50,620 nt of DNA, from NCBI GenBank assembly GCA_003450815.1, contig DMES01000038.1, forward strand, positions 1 to 50,620. Direction: 5' to 3'. The notes under the pieces are model-generated. The model searched no databases. It saw nothing but the letters and a program-made list of their open reading frames with translations, and was not told the origin of the DNA. This DNA comes from Elusimicrobiota bacterium (lineage in GTDB: Bacteria > Elusimicrobiota > Elusimicrobia > Elusimicrobiales > UBA9959). This document shows, piece after piece, positions 42,619 to 50,620 of this stretch. The position numbers and the translations under genes are program-made. How positions within the stretch are numbered: the first letter of the stretch is position 1; each line of letters starts with the position of its first letter.

Positions 42619-43877
42619 CGAGATCACGGGCTATATTTTTGGGAGTCATTTTATGGCAATTCGCTTTGTCGGCGGGTTCTGTCCGCGCGGCTGAGGACGC
42701 CGGTTTGCCCGGCGAGTATCTTAATTACACCGGCTACCGGGCGCTTGGGATGGGACGCGCCTACACCGCTCTGGCTGACGGTCCGGACGCTCTCTGCTGG
42801 AATCCGGCCGGCCTGGGCTATCTGCGCCCCAACACCATCAGCATGACTCACACGCGTACGATGGAAGAGTTTAACCTGGACAGTATCTTTTATGCGCAGC
42901 CGGTGTTTAAAAAAGGCGCTTTCGGCGTGGGTTACATAAGGCAGGATTCTGGCAGGCTGATCATGACCGACGATTTGAACCGCGCTATGGGCAGGTACAG
43001 CGATGTGCAGGAGACGGCCGTAATGGGCTACGGTGTTTCCATCATTAACAAGCGCTCGTCAAAGAAGCTGCTTCACAGGCTGGCGATAGGAAGCACCATA
43101 AAGTATTCCCGCCAAAGCCTCTACAATGTCAAAGCCGGGGGCTGGGGGCTGGACGCGGGGATCCTGGCGAAGCTTAAATACAACCTGTCACTTGGAATAC
43201 GGGTCCAGAATCTGGTAGCCCCCACGCTTAAATATGAAACCGCCAGCGATAAATTCCCCCGGAGCGTGGTAATGGGGCTCGCGCTGACATTATGGGGGGG
43301 GCAGGTTATAGCGGCGGTGGACGCGGGGCAGGCCCTGGGGGTGACCCAGAAGCTGAAATGCAACATAGGCGCGGAAGGAACGCTGTGGAAGATCCTGAAA
43401 TTACGCGCAGGCTATGACCTAAGCAACCGTGAATCCATATTCGGCTTCGGCTATACCTTCGGACGGAGCGAGGCGGCTTACGCGGCCAATGTGACCGCCG
43501 AAGGGCCCACGCAGAATGCGGGCTTCTCCTACGAGTTCGGCGGTTTCCCCGTTACTATTACCGCCAATCCGGAGGTGTTCTCGCCTGTCGGCCTTAAAAA
43601 GTCCACCACTTTCACAGTGAAGATAAACCCGGCCACCCGCATATACAGCTGGACGCTGTACATCAAGGATCAGGACGGCAATGTGGCGCGCTCATTTAGG
43701 GGCAACGGCTCGCCTCCGGGAGAGCTGACCTGGGACGGCTCAACACAGGGCGGCTCGATGGTGGCTGCCAGCAGCTATATTTATACAATGGAAGTAACGA
43801 ATGCGGAAGGGAAGAAAGAAACCACTCCTTCGCAGGTAATACGCGTTGTCTATGGGACACCGCTGGACAGACTATAA
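42615..43877 (+). CDS. PorV-like outer-membrane barrel with FlgD-like Ig tail (copy 2)
   Basis: 420 residues, the same length as copy 1 and differing from it at only a few positions (for example W for S in the signal peptide, A for T in NRAMGRYSD, I for V in GGQVIAAVD, I for T in LWKILKLRAGYD and L for I in GYDLSNRES). Signal peptide, PorV-type barrel and C-terminal FlgD-like Ig domain are as described for the gene at 31064. The near identity over 1.26 kb suggests recent duplication or gene conversion, and a shared partner. It starts within the stop of giant copy 2 (ATGA) and is followed after 16 bases by the first OmpA-like gene. Confidence 0.82.
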   Translation: MTRSRAIFLGVILWQFALSAGSVRAAEDAGLPGEYLNYTGYRALGMGRAYTALADGPDALCWNPAGLGYLRPNTISMTHTRTMEEFNLDSIFYAQPVFKKGAFGVGYIRQDSGRLIMTDDLNRAMGRYSDVQETAVMGYGVSIINKRSSKKLLHRLAIGSTIKYSRQSLYNVKAGGWGLDAGILAKLKYNLSLGIRVQNLVAPTLKYETASDKFPRSVVMGLALTLWGGQVIAAVDAGQALGVTQKLKCNIGAEGTLWKILKLRAGYDLSNRESIFGFGYTFGRSEAAYAANVTAEGPTQNAGFSYEFGGFPVTITANPEVFSPVGLKKSTTFTVKINPATRIYSWTLYIKDQDGNVARSFRGNGSPPGELTWDGSTQGGSMVAASSYIYTMEVTNAEGKKETTPSQVIRVVYGTPLDRL

Positions 43878-43893
43878 AGGTAAATAAAACCAC

Positions 43894-45048
43894 ATGAACA
43901 AATATCATCCAGCGAAAATCCTTATCACATTTCTTTTTTGCTGTGCGGCTGTTCTATGTTTTGTGTCCCGGTCTAATGCCGGAATAATGATGGGGAAACT
44001 GGAGCGCTGCCGTAAGGATATCAAAGGAAACAGCCACCGGGCTTTGGATTGTTTTTCAGAAGTTATGATCGAAGGCAACAAGGAAGAAAAACATATAGCT
44101 TCCTATTTCCTCGAGATGCTGGTTGACACCGCACCAGGGTATATTCCCTCTATCTCCGAAGCCGCAAAACGAGTAAGAAGGCGGGCTACGGCAGCAGCTG
44201 ATAACACGGGCGGAGCGGTTCCGACAGCTGTCATTTACCACGGCGGGCAGCCCCTGCAAGAAGGCCGTAGAAGGCTTAACACTCCGTATCGAAGAGCAAG
44301 GTATGTCAGAACCAGATCGAACACAAGAGCCCCCAGCAGCTGGGTGGTTAAAGGCAAGGCGGTTAAATTCCAGATTGAAGATATTACACCAAATCTTCCC
44401 GTGCCTGTGAACAGCGCGAAAGTTTCGCGAAGGCCCAGGGATGAGGCTCATCAAGTAGGCGGTTATGATGTCAGGGAAAAAACCTCAATCCTGCAGCCGA
44501 TGGAAGGCGGGCCGGCGCCTTCAGGCATGATGGATGTTTCCAGTGTCACTCTGCAATTACTGAACCTGACGCCGAATCTAAAGATTAATCAATCCGCCAC
44601 GCTAGGCGCCAAGGAGAATTCCACCCCGGTGGTTTCTGATTCGATGGAACAGTCAGACCTCTCCAAAGTGGTGTTAGCCAGATTGAATACCAGCACAGCG
44701 GGGTTTACCATTGAGGACGATCTTGCTCAGGAAGAGGAATTGTCAGCCGAGCCGGTAAGGGAAGTCTTTTTTGAAACCGATGCGGTAGAGATTGCTGACG
44801 CCCAGATAAGCGCGATGGAGCAGGCCTCCAAACTTTGGGAAACCAATTCCGGTATAATGACCGTGCGCGGTCTGGCGTCCCCCAGCGAAAGCAACCCCGA
44901 CAATCTTTCCAAAATCCGCGCCAAAATTGTCGCGCATCTCTTAAAACAAAAATTTCATATTCCGTCAGCTAAAATCCAGGTTGAATGGGGGGTTGGCGCT
45001 AATCAGGAAGACCAGCGTGTTCTTATGATTGTCAGGGCATCGCAATAA
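43894..45048 (+). CDS. Exported protein with OmpA-like C-terminus (tandem copy 1)
   Basis: 384 residues. Signal peptide to about VSRSNA (29). A conserved N-terminal helical part follows (GKLERCRKDIKGNSHRALDC, about 33-75, and TGGAVPTAVIYHG near 100-115), then a long low-complexity middle with repeated phrases (KFQIEDITPNLPVPVNSAKV, VTLQLLNLTPNLKI). The C-terminal 100 residues have OmpA-like order: REVFFETDAVEIADAQ, VRGLASPSES, then N..NLSKIRAKIVAHLL, which keeps the LS-x-x-RA pattern, and ending VLMIVRASQ. The aspartate that usually contacts peptidoglycan is not in its normal place. It may anchor the giant/barrel machinery to the cell wall; that rests on position. The gene follows barrel copy 2 by 16 bases and a paralog follows it by 23. 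Confidence 0.68.
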   Translation: MNKYHPAKILITFLFCCAAVLCFVSRSNAGIMMGKLERCRKDIKGNSHRALDCFSEVMIEGNKEEKHIASYFLEMLVDTAPGYIPSISEAAKRVRRRATAAADNTGGAVPTAVIYHGGQPLQEGRRRLNTPYRRARYVRTRSNTRAPSSWVVKGKAVKFQIEDITPNLPVPVNSAKVSRRPRDEAHQVGGYDVREKTSILQPMEGGPAPSGMMDVSSVTLQLLNLTPNLKINQSATLGAKENSTPVVSDSMEQSDLSKVVLARLNTSTAGFTIEDDLAQEEELSAEPVREVFFETDAVEIADAQISAMEQASKLWETNSGIMTVRGLASPSESNPDNLSKIRAKIVAHLLKQKFHIPSAKIQVEWGVGANQEDQRVLMIVRASQ

Positions 45049-45071
45049 AAAACTTCCCGGCAAGTTTCACT

Positions 45072-46238
45072 ATGAAAGAATACCGTCCCGTGAAACTTTT
45101 CATCACATTTCTTGTTTGCTTCGCGGCTATTGTGTCTTTGATGTCTCTGGCGAATGCCGGGGTCATGAGGGGAAAACTGGCGCGCTGCCGTAAAAATGTT
45201 AAAGGAAACATCCACCGGGCTTTGAATTGTTTTTCGGAAGTAATGGTTGACGGCGACCCCGAGGAAAGACGTATAGCTTCCTACTTTCTCGAGTTATTGG
45301 TTGACACCCCGCCGCCGGATCGTATCCCCTCGCTTGCCGACGCCTCTAAATATGTAAGAAAAGCAGAACCTGTGGTTGAAGAGACGGGGGGAGCGGTTCC
45401 GACGGCTGTTATTTACCACGGCAGGAAGTCGCGTAGCGTTAAAAAAAGCAAAAAAAATCAGAACACTGCCGCTCAGGCGGGAAAGCGCGCGCATATCAGC
45501 GCGAACTCAAACACAAAATCAATCCGCGGTCAAGCGTCAAGAAAAAGCAAACCGGTTAAATTCCAGATAGAAGATCTCACCCCGAGTCCTCCTGTGCGAG
45601 TGAATAGCGCAAAAGTTACCCGTAAGCCCGGAGCCGCTCCTCAAATAGGCGGCTTCGACATCAGGGAAAAGCCCTCAGCCCTGAAAAAAATGGTGGAGAA
45701 GACAAAGCAGGCCGGCCTGATGGATATATCCAGCGTCACTTTACAATTAGTGAACCTGACGCCGAATCTTAAGGTGGGCAAATCTGCCGACAAAAAATCC
45801 AAAAAAAATCCGCGGCCGGTGGCTTCCGATTCATTGTCCCAGGCGGAACACTCCAAAGTGGTGTTGGCCAGATTAAATACCAGTACCGCGGTGTTTATCA
45901 TTGAGGACGATCTTGCGCCGGAACAGGAATCGTCAACAGAGCCGGTAAGGGAAGTCTTTTTCGGAACAAATGCTGTGGAGATAGGGAAAGCCCAGATATT
46001 CTCATTGGAACAGGCCGCCAAACTTTTGGGGAACAGGCCGGGTAAAATAATAGTGCGCGGCCTGGCCTCCCCAAATGAGTTGAATCCGGCTAATCTCTCC
46101 AAAATGCGCGCCAAAATAGTGGCGCACCTTTTAAAACAAAAATTTCATGTTCCATCAGGTAAAATTAAAGTGGAATGGGGGGTTGGCGCTAATCAGGAAG
46201 ACCAGCGTGCTCTTATGATTGTCAGGGCGCCGCAGTAA
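45072..46238 (+). CDS. Exported protein with OmpA-like C-terminus (tandem copy 2)
   Basis: 388 residues, a full-length paralog of the gene before it. Signal peptide to about SLANA (29), the same N-terminal block (GKLARCRKNVKGNIHRALNC, TGGAVPTAVIYHG), a more lysine-rich middle, and an OmpA-like C-terminus (REVFFGTNAVEIGKAQ, VRGLASPNEL, NLSKMRAKIVAHLLKQKFHV). The middle differs most between the two, and the ends are strongly conserved. It closes the plus-strand run. No classic terminator follows; the convergent HAMP gene ends 53 bases on. Function is unknown; the likely location is the periplasm. Confidence 0.68.
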   Translation: MKEYRPVKLFITFLVCFAAIVSLMSLANAGVMRGKLARCRKNVKGNIHRALNCFSEVMVDGDPEERRIASYFLELLVDTPPPDRIPSLADASKYVRKAEPVVEETGGAVPTAVIYHGRKSRSVKKSKKNQNTAAQAGKRAHISANSNTKSIRGQASRKSKPVKFQIEDLTPSPPVRVNSAKVTRKPGAAPQIGGFDIREKPSALKKMVEKTKQAGLMDISSVTLQLVNLTPNLKVGKSADKKSKKNPRPVASDSLSQAEHSKVVLARLNTSTAVFIIEDDLAPEQESSTEPVREVFFGTNAVEIGKAQIFSLEQAAKLLGNRPGKIIVRGLASPNELNPANLSKMRAKIVAHLLKQKFHVPSGKIKVEWGVGANQEDQRALMIVRAPQ

Positions 46239-46291
46239 TACTTCCCATCCGGCCTGCGTGAGGGTCCCAAAAGCGGCGAAAGCAAGCCCCG

Positions 46292-46705
46292 TTATTCAGA
46301 AGACTTGGTTTTGTGAGTCTGCTGGAAATGATGCAGAAGTTTGCTCAGGGATGCCGCTAAATCTTTCAGCTCATCATACCGGCGCAGGACAATAACCCCA
46401 GGCGATTTTCCTTCAAGCACCTCATCAATCGTGCTTTTAAGACGATAGACCGGCCCGGCTATACGATGAGAGTAAAAGAAGCCAGCAAGGCAGGAAATAA
46501 CAAACCCCACCACAGCTGAAATTATAAGCGCAGGCCGCACGAACAAATTTGAATAGGCGGCCAGTGTCGGATTAATGTAAAAAAAGGTCCAGGCGATTGT
46601 AATCAAGCAGGTTAAAAAAGTCGCCATAAAAGCCTGTAACATCCAGAATATAATCATCCGTTTTTGTAATCCCGGATGAATCCGCAGCATTGTTCTTTTA
46701 GTCAT
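46292..46705 (-). CDS. Two-helix membrane protein with HAMP-like domain (copy 2, inverted)
   Basis: 137 residues, paralogous along its whole length to the gene at 15258-15665: HPGLQKRMIIFWMLQAFMAT, the same two membrane segments, HRIAGPVYRLKSTIDEVLEG, then RRYDELKDLAASLSKLLHHF. At the DNA level the HAMP-coding parts look about 85% alike. The start at 46703-46705 was chosen for the AGGAG upstream and the match to copy 1. It has no output domain. It points toward the OmpA-like genes and away from the pyruvate oxidoreductase gene, and it stands at the opposite edge of the locus from copy 1, in reverse orientation. Confidence 0.75.
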   Translation of the reverse strand: MTKRTMLRIHPGLQKRMIIFWMLQAFMATFLTCLITIAWTFFYINPTLAAYSNLFVRPALIISAVVGFVISCLAGFFYSHRIAGPVYRLKSTIDEVLEGKSPGVIVLRRYDELKDLAASLSKLLHHFQQTHKTKSSE

Positions 46706-46977
46706 AATAAGGCTCCTTACATGCAAAAACCTAAACCGGTACACAAATTATTTCTGTGCGTAGGAGGCACGCCGGCGTTCCCTGTACCAATATAATACCA
46801 CAAATAATTAAGCCTTCGCTACTACTGCCCGGCTTTGGGATAATTCACGAACTGCAGCGGAATTACCGGCTTCTCCCGCGATTGATAACCGGTATAGGCG
46901 GCAAAAATGCTATACTTACAACTGTATTCTTCAGATTTCTACACCCTAATGCCAACCTTAAGGAGAACAGTAACAAC

Positions 46978-49900
46978 ATGCCTAAGAACATGACAGCGAT
47001 GGATGGAAACACGGCCGCGGGCTATGTCGCGCACGCGACCAACGAAGTTATAGCTATTTATCCGATCACACCGTCGTCCGTGATGGGAGAATTGTCAGAC
47101 ATGAAATCCGCCAGGGGCGAAAAGAACATCTGGGGCACGGTGCCGCTGGTTGTTGAAATGCAGTCCGAAGGCGGAGCGTCTGGCGCCGTGCACGGCGCGC
47201 TAACTGCCGGAGCGCTTACCACCACCTTCACCGCCTCTCAGGGGCTGCTTTTAATGATACCGAACATGTATAAGATAGCCGGCGAGCTGACCTCCACAGT
47301 GTTCCATGTGTCAGCCAGGGCGCTTGCCTCCCACGCGCTTTCCATTTTCGGAGACCACTCCGATGTGCTAGCCGCCCGCCAGACCGGCTGGGCGCTGCTT
47401 GCTTCCGCCAATCCGCAGGAAGTCATGGACTTCGCCCTTATAGCGCAGGCGGCCACCCTAAAAACCCGCATCCCATTTCTTCATTTCTTTGACGGTTTCC
47501 GCACTTCACACGAACTTAACATGGTGGAACCGCTTTCTTTCGATATGATGCGCGGCATGCTGAGCGAAAAACTTATTGCCGAACACAAGGCCCGCGGGCT
47601 TAATCCGGAAAATCCCGTTCTGCGCGGAACCGCCCAGAATCCGGATGTGTTCTTCCAGGCCCGCGAAGCCTGCAATAAATATTATCAGGCCATTCCCTCT
47701 GTGGTTAAAGAAACCATGGACCAGTTCGCGAAACTGACTGGCCGCAAATACGGCCTGTTTGACTACGTGGGCGCGCCCGACGCGGAAAAGCTGGTGATTG
47801 TGATGGCCTCCGGCGCCGACACCGTTGAGGAAACCGTAAATCACCTGATCGCCGATAAAAAGGAAAAAGTCGGCGTGCTTAAAGTGCGTCTTTACAGACC
47901 GTACTCGGAAGCCGATTTCATAAAAGCCCTGCCCAAAACCGTGAAGTCCATAGCGGTGCTTGACCGCACCAAGGAGCCCGGTTCCATAGGCGAGCCCCTT
48001 TACCAGGATGTTGTAACCGCCTGCGCCAACGCTTTCAAAGCCGGAACACTTAAGGAACTGCCTCTTATAGTCGGCGGCCGCTACGGCCTGGGCTCAAAGG
48101 AATTCACTCCGGCCATGGCCAAAGCAGTTATAGAGAACCTGTCCGCTAAAAAGCCGCTTAACGGATTTACCGTGGGCATAAACGACGATGTCACAAACCT
48201 CAGCCTGCCCTATGACGAAAACTGGGCGATAGAGAGCGCCGACATCTTCCGCGCGCTCTTCTTCGGCTTGGGTTCCGACGGCACAGTAGGCGCCAACAAG
48301 AACACCATAAAAATCATCAGTGAAGAAACCGGACAATACGCGCAGGGCTATTTCGTGTATGATTCCAAGAAGGCCGGCTCAATGACCGTGTCGCATGTGC
48401 GTTTCGGCAAGAACTACATCCGCGCTCCCTATCTGGTCTACAAGGCCCGCTTTATTGGCTGCCACCAGTTCAGCTTCCTGGAAAAGTACGAAATGCTTGA
48501 CAAGGCGGAAGATGGGGCGGTGTTCCTTATAAACAGCCCTTTCAAGGCCTCCGAAGTATGGGATCACATGCCCGTTGAAGTGCAGGAGAATGTAATAGCG
48601 AAACATCTGAAAGTTTATGTTATCAACGCCTCCGAAATCGCAAATGAGACCGGCATGGGCGCGCGCATAAATGTGATAATGCAGACCGCCTTCTTCGGCA
48701 TTTCAGGCGTCCTGCCCAAGAGCGAAGCCGTGGAAGCCATTAAGAAAGCCATCAAAAAGACCTATGCTTCCAAAGGCGACGAAGTGGTGAATAAAAACTT
48801 CGCCGCGGTAGACCGGACGCTTGCCGCCATAGAGGAAGTGAAACATTCCGGCAAGGCCACCTCAAAAATAAAGCGTGCCTGCGTGGTGGCAGACTTCCCG
48901 GCGTTCGTGCGCAATACCCTTTGCGAAATGATGGCTTTTAAAGGAGACAACCTGCCGGTATCAGCCATGCCGGTGGACGGGACCTTCCCCACTGCCACTT
49001 CACAGTACGAAAAACGCAATATAGCCCTTGAAAGTCCGGTGTGGGAGGAGAGCCTCTGCATACAATGCGGCATCTGTTCGCTGGTCTGCCCGCATGCCTC
49101 AATAAGGATAAAGGCTTACGACGGGGCCGAACTTTCAAAAGCTCCCAAGTCTTTCAAGTCCGCCGACGGTAAAGGCGCCCTTAAAGGCCTTAAGTTCACG
49201 GCCCAGGTGGCCGTTGAGGACTGTACCGGCTGCGGCGCCTGCGTATACAGCTGCCCCGCCAAGGAAAAGAAAGAGGCGAAAGAGACAGGGCGCAAAGCTA
49301 TAAATCTCCAGCCCCAGTTTCCGCTGAGGGACCCGGAACGCGAGAACCTGAAGTTTTTCATGTCGCTCAAAGACACCGGCTCGGCCAAGGTTAACCGCTA
49401 CAGCGTACAAGGCAGCCAGTTGGTGCGCCCGCTATTCGAATTCTCGGGCGCCTGCGCAGGTTGCGGCGAAACGCCTTATGTCAAACTGATGACCCAGCTG
49501 TTCGGCGACCACCTCACCGTGGCCAACGCCACCGGCTGTTCCTCCATCTATGGAGGGAATCTGCCCACCACGCCCTATTGCACCCGCGAAGACGGTCGCG
49601 GCCCCGCGTGGTCGAACTCGCTGTTTGAAGACAACGCCGAGTTCGGCCTGGGCATGCGCCTGGCCTATGACAAACTGGGTGAAGAAGCCCATGAACTGCT
49701 GACCCTGCTTAAAACCGGTCCGCTGAGCGCAAAAGCATCCTTGGCCGATGAAATACTTAACGCCGCGCAGGATGACTGGGCGTCCATAGAGCAGCAGCGC
49801 GGCCGCATAGCCGATCTGAAAAAAGCCCTGGCTGCCGCCGGCGGAGAACAGGCCACCCGTATGCTGACGCTTGCTGATTATCTTATAAAGAAATCCGTGT

Positions 49901-50571
49901 GGATACTTGGTGGCGATGGCTGGGCTTACGACATCGGCTACGGCGGCCTTGACCATGTAATGGCAAGCGGCCGCAAAGTACGCGCACTGGTGCTGGATAC
50001 AGAAGTATATTCCAATACCGGCGGACAGATGTCCAAGTCCACACCGCTGGGCGCAGTGGCTCTTTTCGCGGCCGGCGGCAAGCCGCTGCCGAAAAAAGAT
50101 CTGGGCATGATATCAATGACCTACGGCAACATATATGTGGCCCAGATAGCCATGGGAGCGAACTACCTGCAGGCGGTTAAAGCCATGGCGGAAGCCGAAG
50201 CCTTTGACGGTCCTTCCATCATAATAGCCTACAGCCACTGCATTGCCCACGGCATAGACATGCGCTCCGGCATGAACGAACAGAAGAAAGCCGTGGCCTC
50301 AGGCCGCTGGCCCCTCTTCAGGTTCAACCCCGCGCTTAGAGCCCAGGGCAAGAACCCGCTTATCATAGACAGTTCCGCGCCCAGCATTTCTGTCGAGGAC
50401 TTCATGATGGGCGAAAACCGCTTCCGGACGCTGCACAAGTCCAATCCGGAAACAGCCAAACGCATGCTTAAGCTGGCGGAGGCGGAATACAAGTGGCGCC
50501 TTAGCGTGTACAAGCAGATAGCCGAAATGCACTGCGAAACCCCCAAAGTTGAGGAAAAAGTAGCGGCCTAA
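46978..50571 (+). CDS. nifJ: Pyruvate:ferredoxin (flavodoxin) oxidoreductase, single chain
   Basis: A 1197-residue homodimer-type enzyme that converts pyruvate and CoA to acetyl-CoA and CO2 and reduces ferredoxin or flavodoxin. Domain order is complete: the N-terminal pyrimidine-type domain (AMDGNTAAGYVAHATNEVIA, IYPITPSS), the CoA-side domain II, the gamma domain (GSDGTVGANKNTIKIISEET, about 440-620), the EKR region, two 4Fe-4S clusters (CIQCGICSLVCP from C694, CTGCGACVYSCP from C749), the third-cluster/ThDP domain from CAGCGETPY (C826) and the ThDP motif GGDGWAYDIGYGGLDHV (about 978), with SNTGGQMSKSTPLGA. The ATG at 46978 is chosen for the family N-terminus; AAGGAG lies 12 bases upstream, longer than usual. 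TATACT at 46911-46916 could be its -10. Normal length, nothing missing. Confidence 0.95.
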   Translation: MPKNMTAMDGNTAAGYVAHATNEVIAIYPITPSSVMGELSDMKSARGEKNIWGTVPLVVEMQSEGGASGAVHGALTAGALTTTFTASQGLLLMIPNMYKIAGELTSTVFHVSARALASHALSIFGDHSDVLAARQTGWALLASANPQEVMDFALIAQAATLKTRIPFLHFFDGFRTSHELNMVEPLSFDMMRGMLSEKLIAEHKARGLNPENPVLRGTAQNPDVFFQAREACNKYYQAIPSVVKETMDQFAKLTGRKYGLFDYVGAPDAEKLVIVMASGADTVEETVNHLIADKKEKVGVLKVRLYRPYSEADFIKALPKTVKSIAVLDRTKEPGSIGEPLYQDVVTACANAFKAGTLKELPLIVGGRYGLGSKEFTPAMAKAVIENLSAKKPLNGFTVGINDDVTNLSLPYDENWAIESADIFRALFFGLGSDGTVGANKNTIKIISEETGQYAQGYFVYDSKKAGSMTVSHVRFGKNYIRAPYLVYKARFIGCHQFSFLEKYEMLDKAEDGAVFLINSPFKASEVWDHMPVEVQENVIAKHLKVYVINASEIANETGMGARINVIMQTAFFGISGVLPKSEAVEAIKKAIKKTYASKGDEVVNKNFAAVDRTLAAIEEVKHSGKATSKIKRACVVADFPAFVRNTLCEMMAFKGDNLPVSAMPVDGTFPTATSQYEKRNIALESPVWEESLCIQCGICSLVCPHASIRIKAYDGAELSKAPKSFKSADGKGALKGLKFTAQVAVEDCTGCGACVYSCPAKEKKEAKETGRKAINLQPQFPLRDPERENLKFFMSLKDTGSAKVNRYSVQGSQLVRPLFEFSGACAGCGETPYVKLMTQLFGDHLTVANATGCSSIYGGNLPTTPYCTREDGRGPAWSNSLFEDNAEFGLGMRLAYDKLGEEAHELLTLLKTGPLSAKASLADEILNAAQDDWASIEQQRGRIADLKKALAAAGGEQATRMLTLADYLIKKSVWILGGDGWAYDIGYGGLDHVMASGRKVRALVLDTEVYSNTGGQMSKSTPLGAVALFAAGGKPLPKKDLGMISMTYGNIYVAQIAMGANYLQAVKAMAEAEAFDGPSIIIAYSHCIAHGIDMRSGMNEQKKAVASGRWPLFRFNPALRAQGKNPLIIDSSAPSISVEDFMMGENRFRTLHKSNPETAKRMLKLAEAEYKWRLSVYKQIAEMHCETPKVEEKVAA

Positions 50572-50595
50572 GCATATACTATAAAGGAATGAAAG

Positions 50596-50620
50596 AGGCG
50601 GGAGCTGAACGCTCCCGCCT
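50596..50620 (+). terminator. Terminator hairpin after the pyruvate oxidoreductase gene
   Basis: AGGCGGGAGC and GCTCCCGCCT pair perfectly over 10 bp with a 5-base loop, 24 bases after the stop. The window ends at the last base of the stem, so the expected T-run cannot be seen. Confidence 0.75.

Larger units (their letters stand above)
34594..43877 (+). repeat. Duplicated giant+barrel unit, copy 2
   Basis: Homologous to 23019-32326 from the first codons of the vWA domain to the end of the PorV-like gene (9284 against 9308 bases). The sequence upstream of the junction (signal peptide and CARDB repeats) has no counterpart in copy 1. Confidence 0.85.

Noticed and set aside
15126..46705. Locus as a standard type IX secretion system
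   Set aside because: PorV-like barrels and sorting-like domains are present, but no PorK, PorL, PorM, PorN, SprA or PorU homolog is encoded in this window.
15258..46705. Block as an insertion sequence or integrative element
   Set aside because: No transposase, integrase or tRNA end is visible, and the inverted flanking paralogs are intact genes rather than terminal repeats.

Overview
The window looks like a chromosomal segment of a diderm, probably anaerobic bacterium. A TonB/ExbB/ExbD system, OmpA-like domains and PorV-like beta-barrels imply an outer membrane, and a one-chain pyruvate:ferredoxin oxidoreductase implies ferredoxin-based metabolism. Very long FN3/Ig proteins next to PorV-like barrels with FlgD-like Ig domains would suit Elusimicrobiota or a related candidate phylum. 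That placement is inference, because no rRNA or other phylogenetic marker is present.

Region 1 (1-14.8 kb) is housekeeping: a FecR-domain protein, a diacylglycerol-kinase-family lipid kinase, an AmrS-like radical SAM protein, a small membrane protein, Era, a PPC-domain protein, a divergent transketolase facing a class II fructose-bisphosphate aldolase, a BaiN-type flavoprotein, a Pit phosphate transporter coupled to its DUF47 partner, peptidase T, a DUF4404-like protein and an L-2-hydroxyglutarate oxidase. Its gaps hold at least eight hairpin-forming elements built from short words repeated in both orientations. Some run into the ends of genes.

Region 2 (15.1-22.4 kb) is an apparent operon behind a near-consensus promoter: a TM-HAMP protein, a 1048-residue TPR protein, ExbB, two ExbD, TonB, and a FlgD-Ig/OmpA-like protein. 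Four of its junctions are overlapping or nearly so. It resembles a Tol-Pal or TonB energy module with a large TPR adaptor.

Region 3 (22.4-46.7 kb) holds two giant secreted proteins (about 2721 and 3403 residues). Each has a PilY1-like von Willebrand A head, ten Ig+FN3 modules of about 178 residues, and a C-terminal FlgD-like Ig domain. Each is translationally coupled (ATGA) to a 420-residue PorV-like barrel. The two giant+barrel units are a tandem duplication of about 9.3 kb. Copy 2 has gained, or copy 1 lost, six CARDB repeats, and the metal site of its vWA domain is altered. A barrel-gene relic lies upstream of copy 1. Two tandem OmpA-like paralogs follow copy 2, and a second TM-HAMP gene in opposite orientation closes the locus, so 15.3-46.7 kb is bracketed by inverted paralogs.

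Region 4 (46.98-50.6 kb) is the pyruvate:ferredoxin oxidoreductase and its terminator hairpin.

Working hypothesis: regions 2 and 3 form one envelope system in which a TonB/ExbBD motor, TPR adaptor and OmpA-like anchors serve the export or surface display of giant vWA-tipped fibres through PorV-like barrels.
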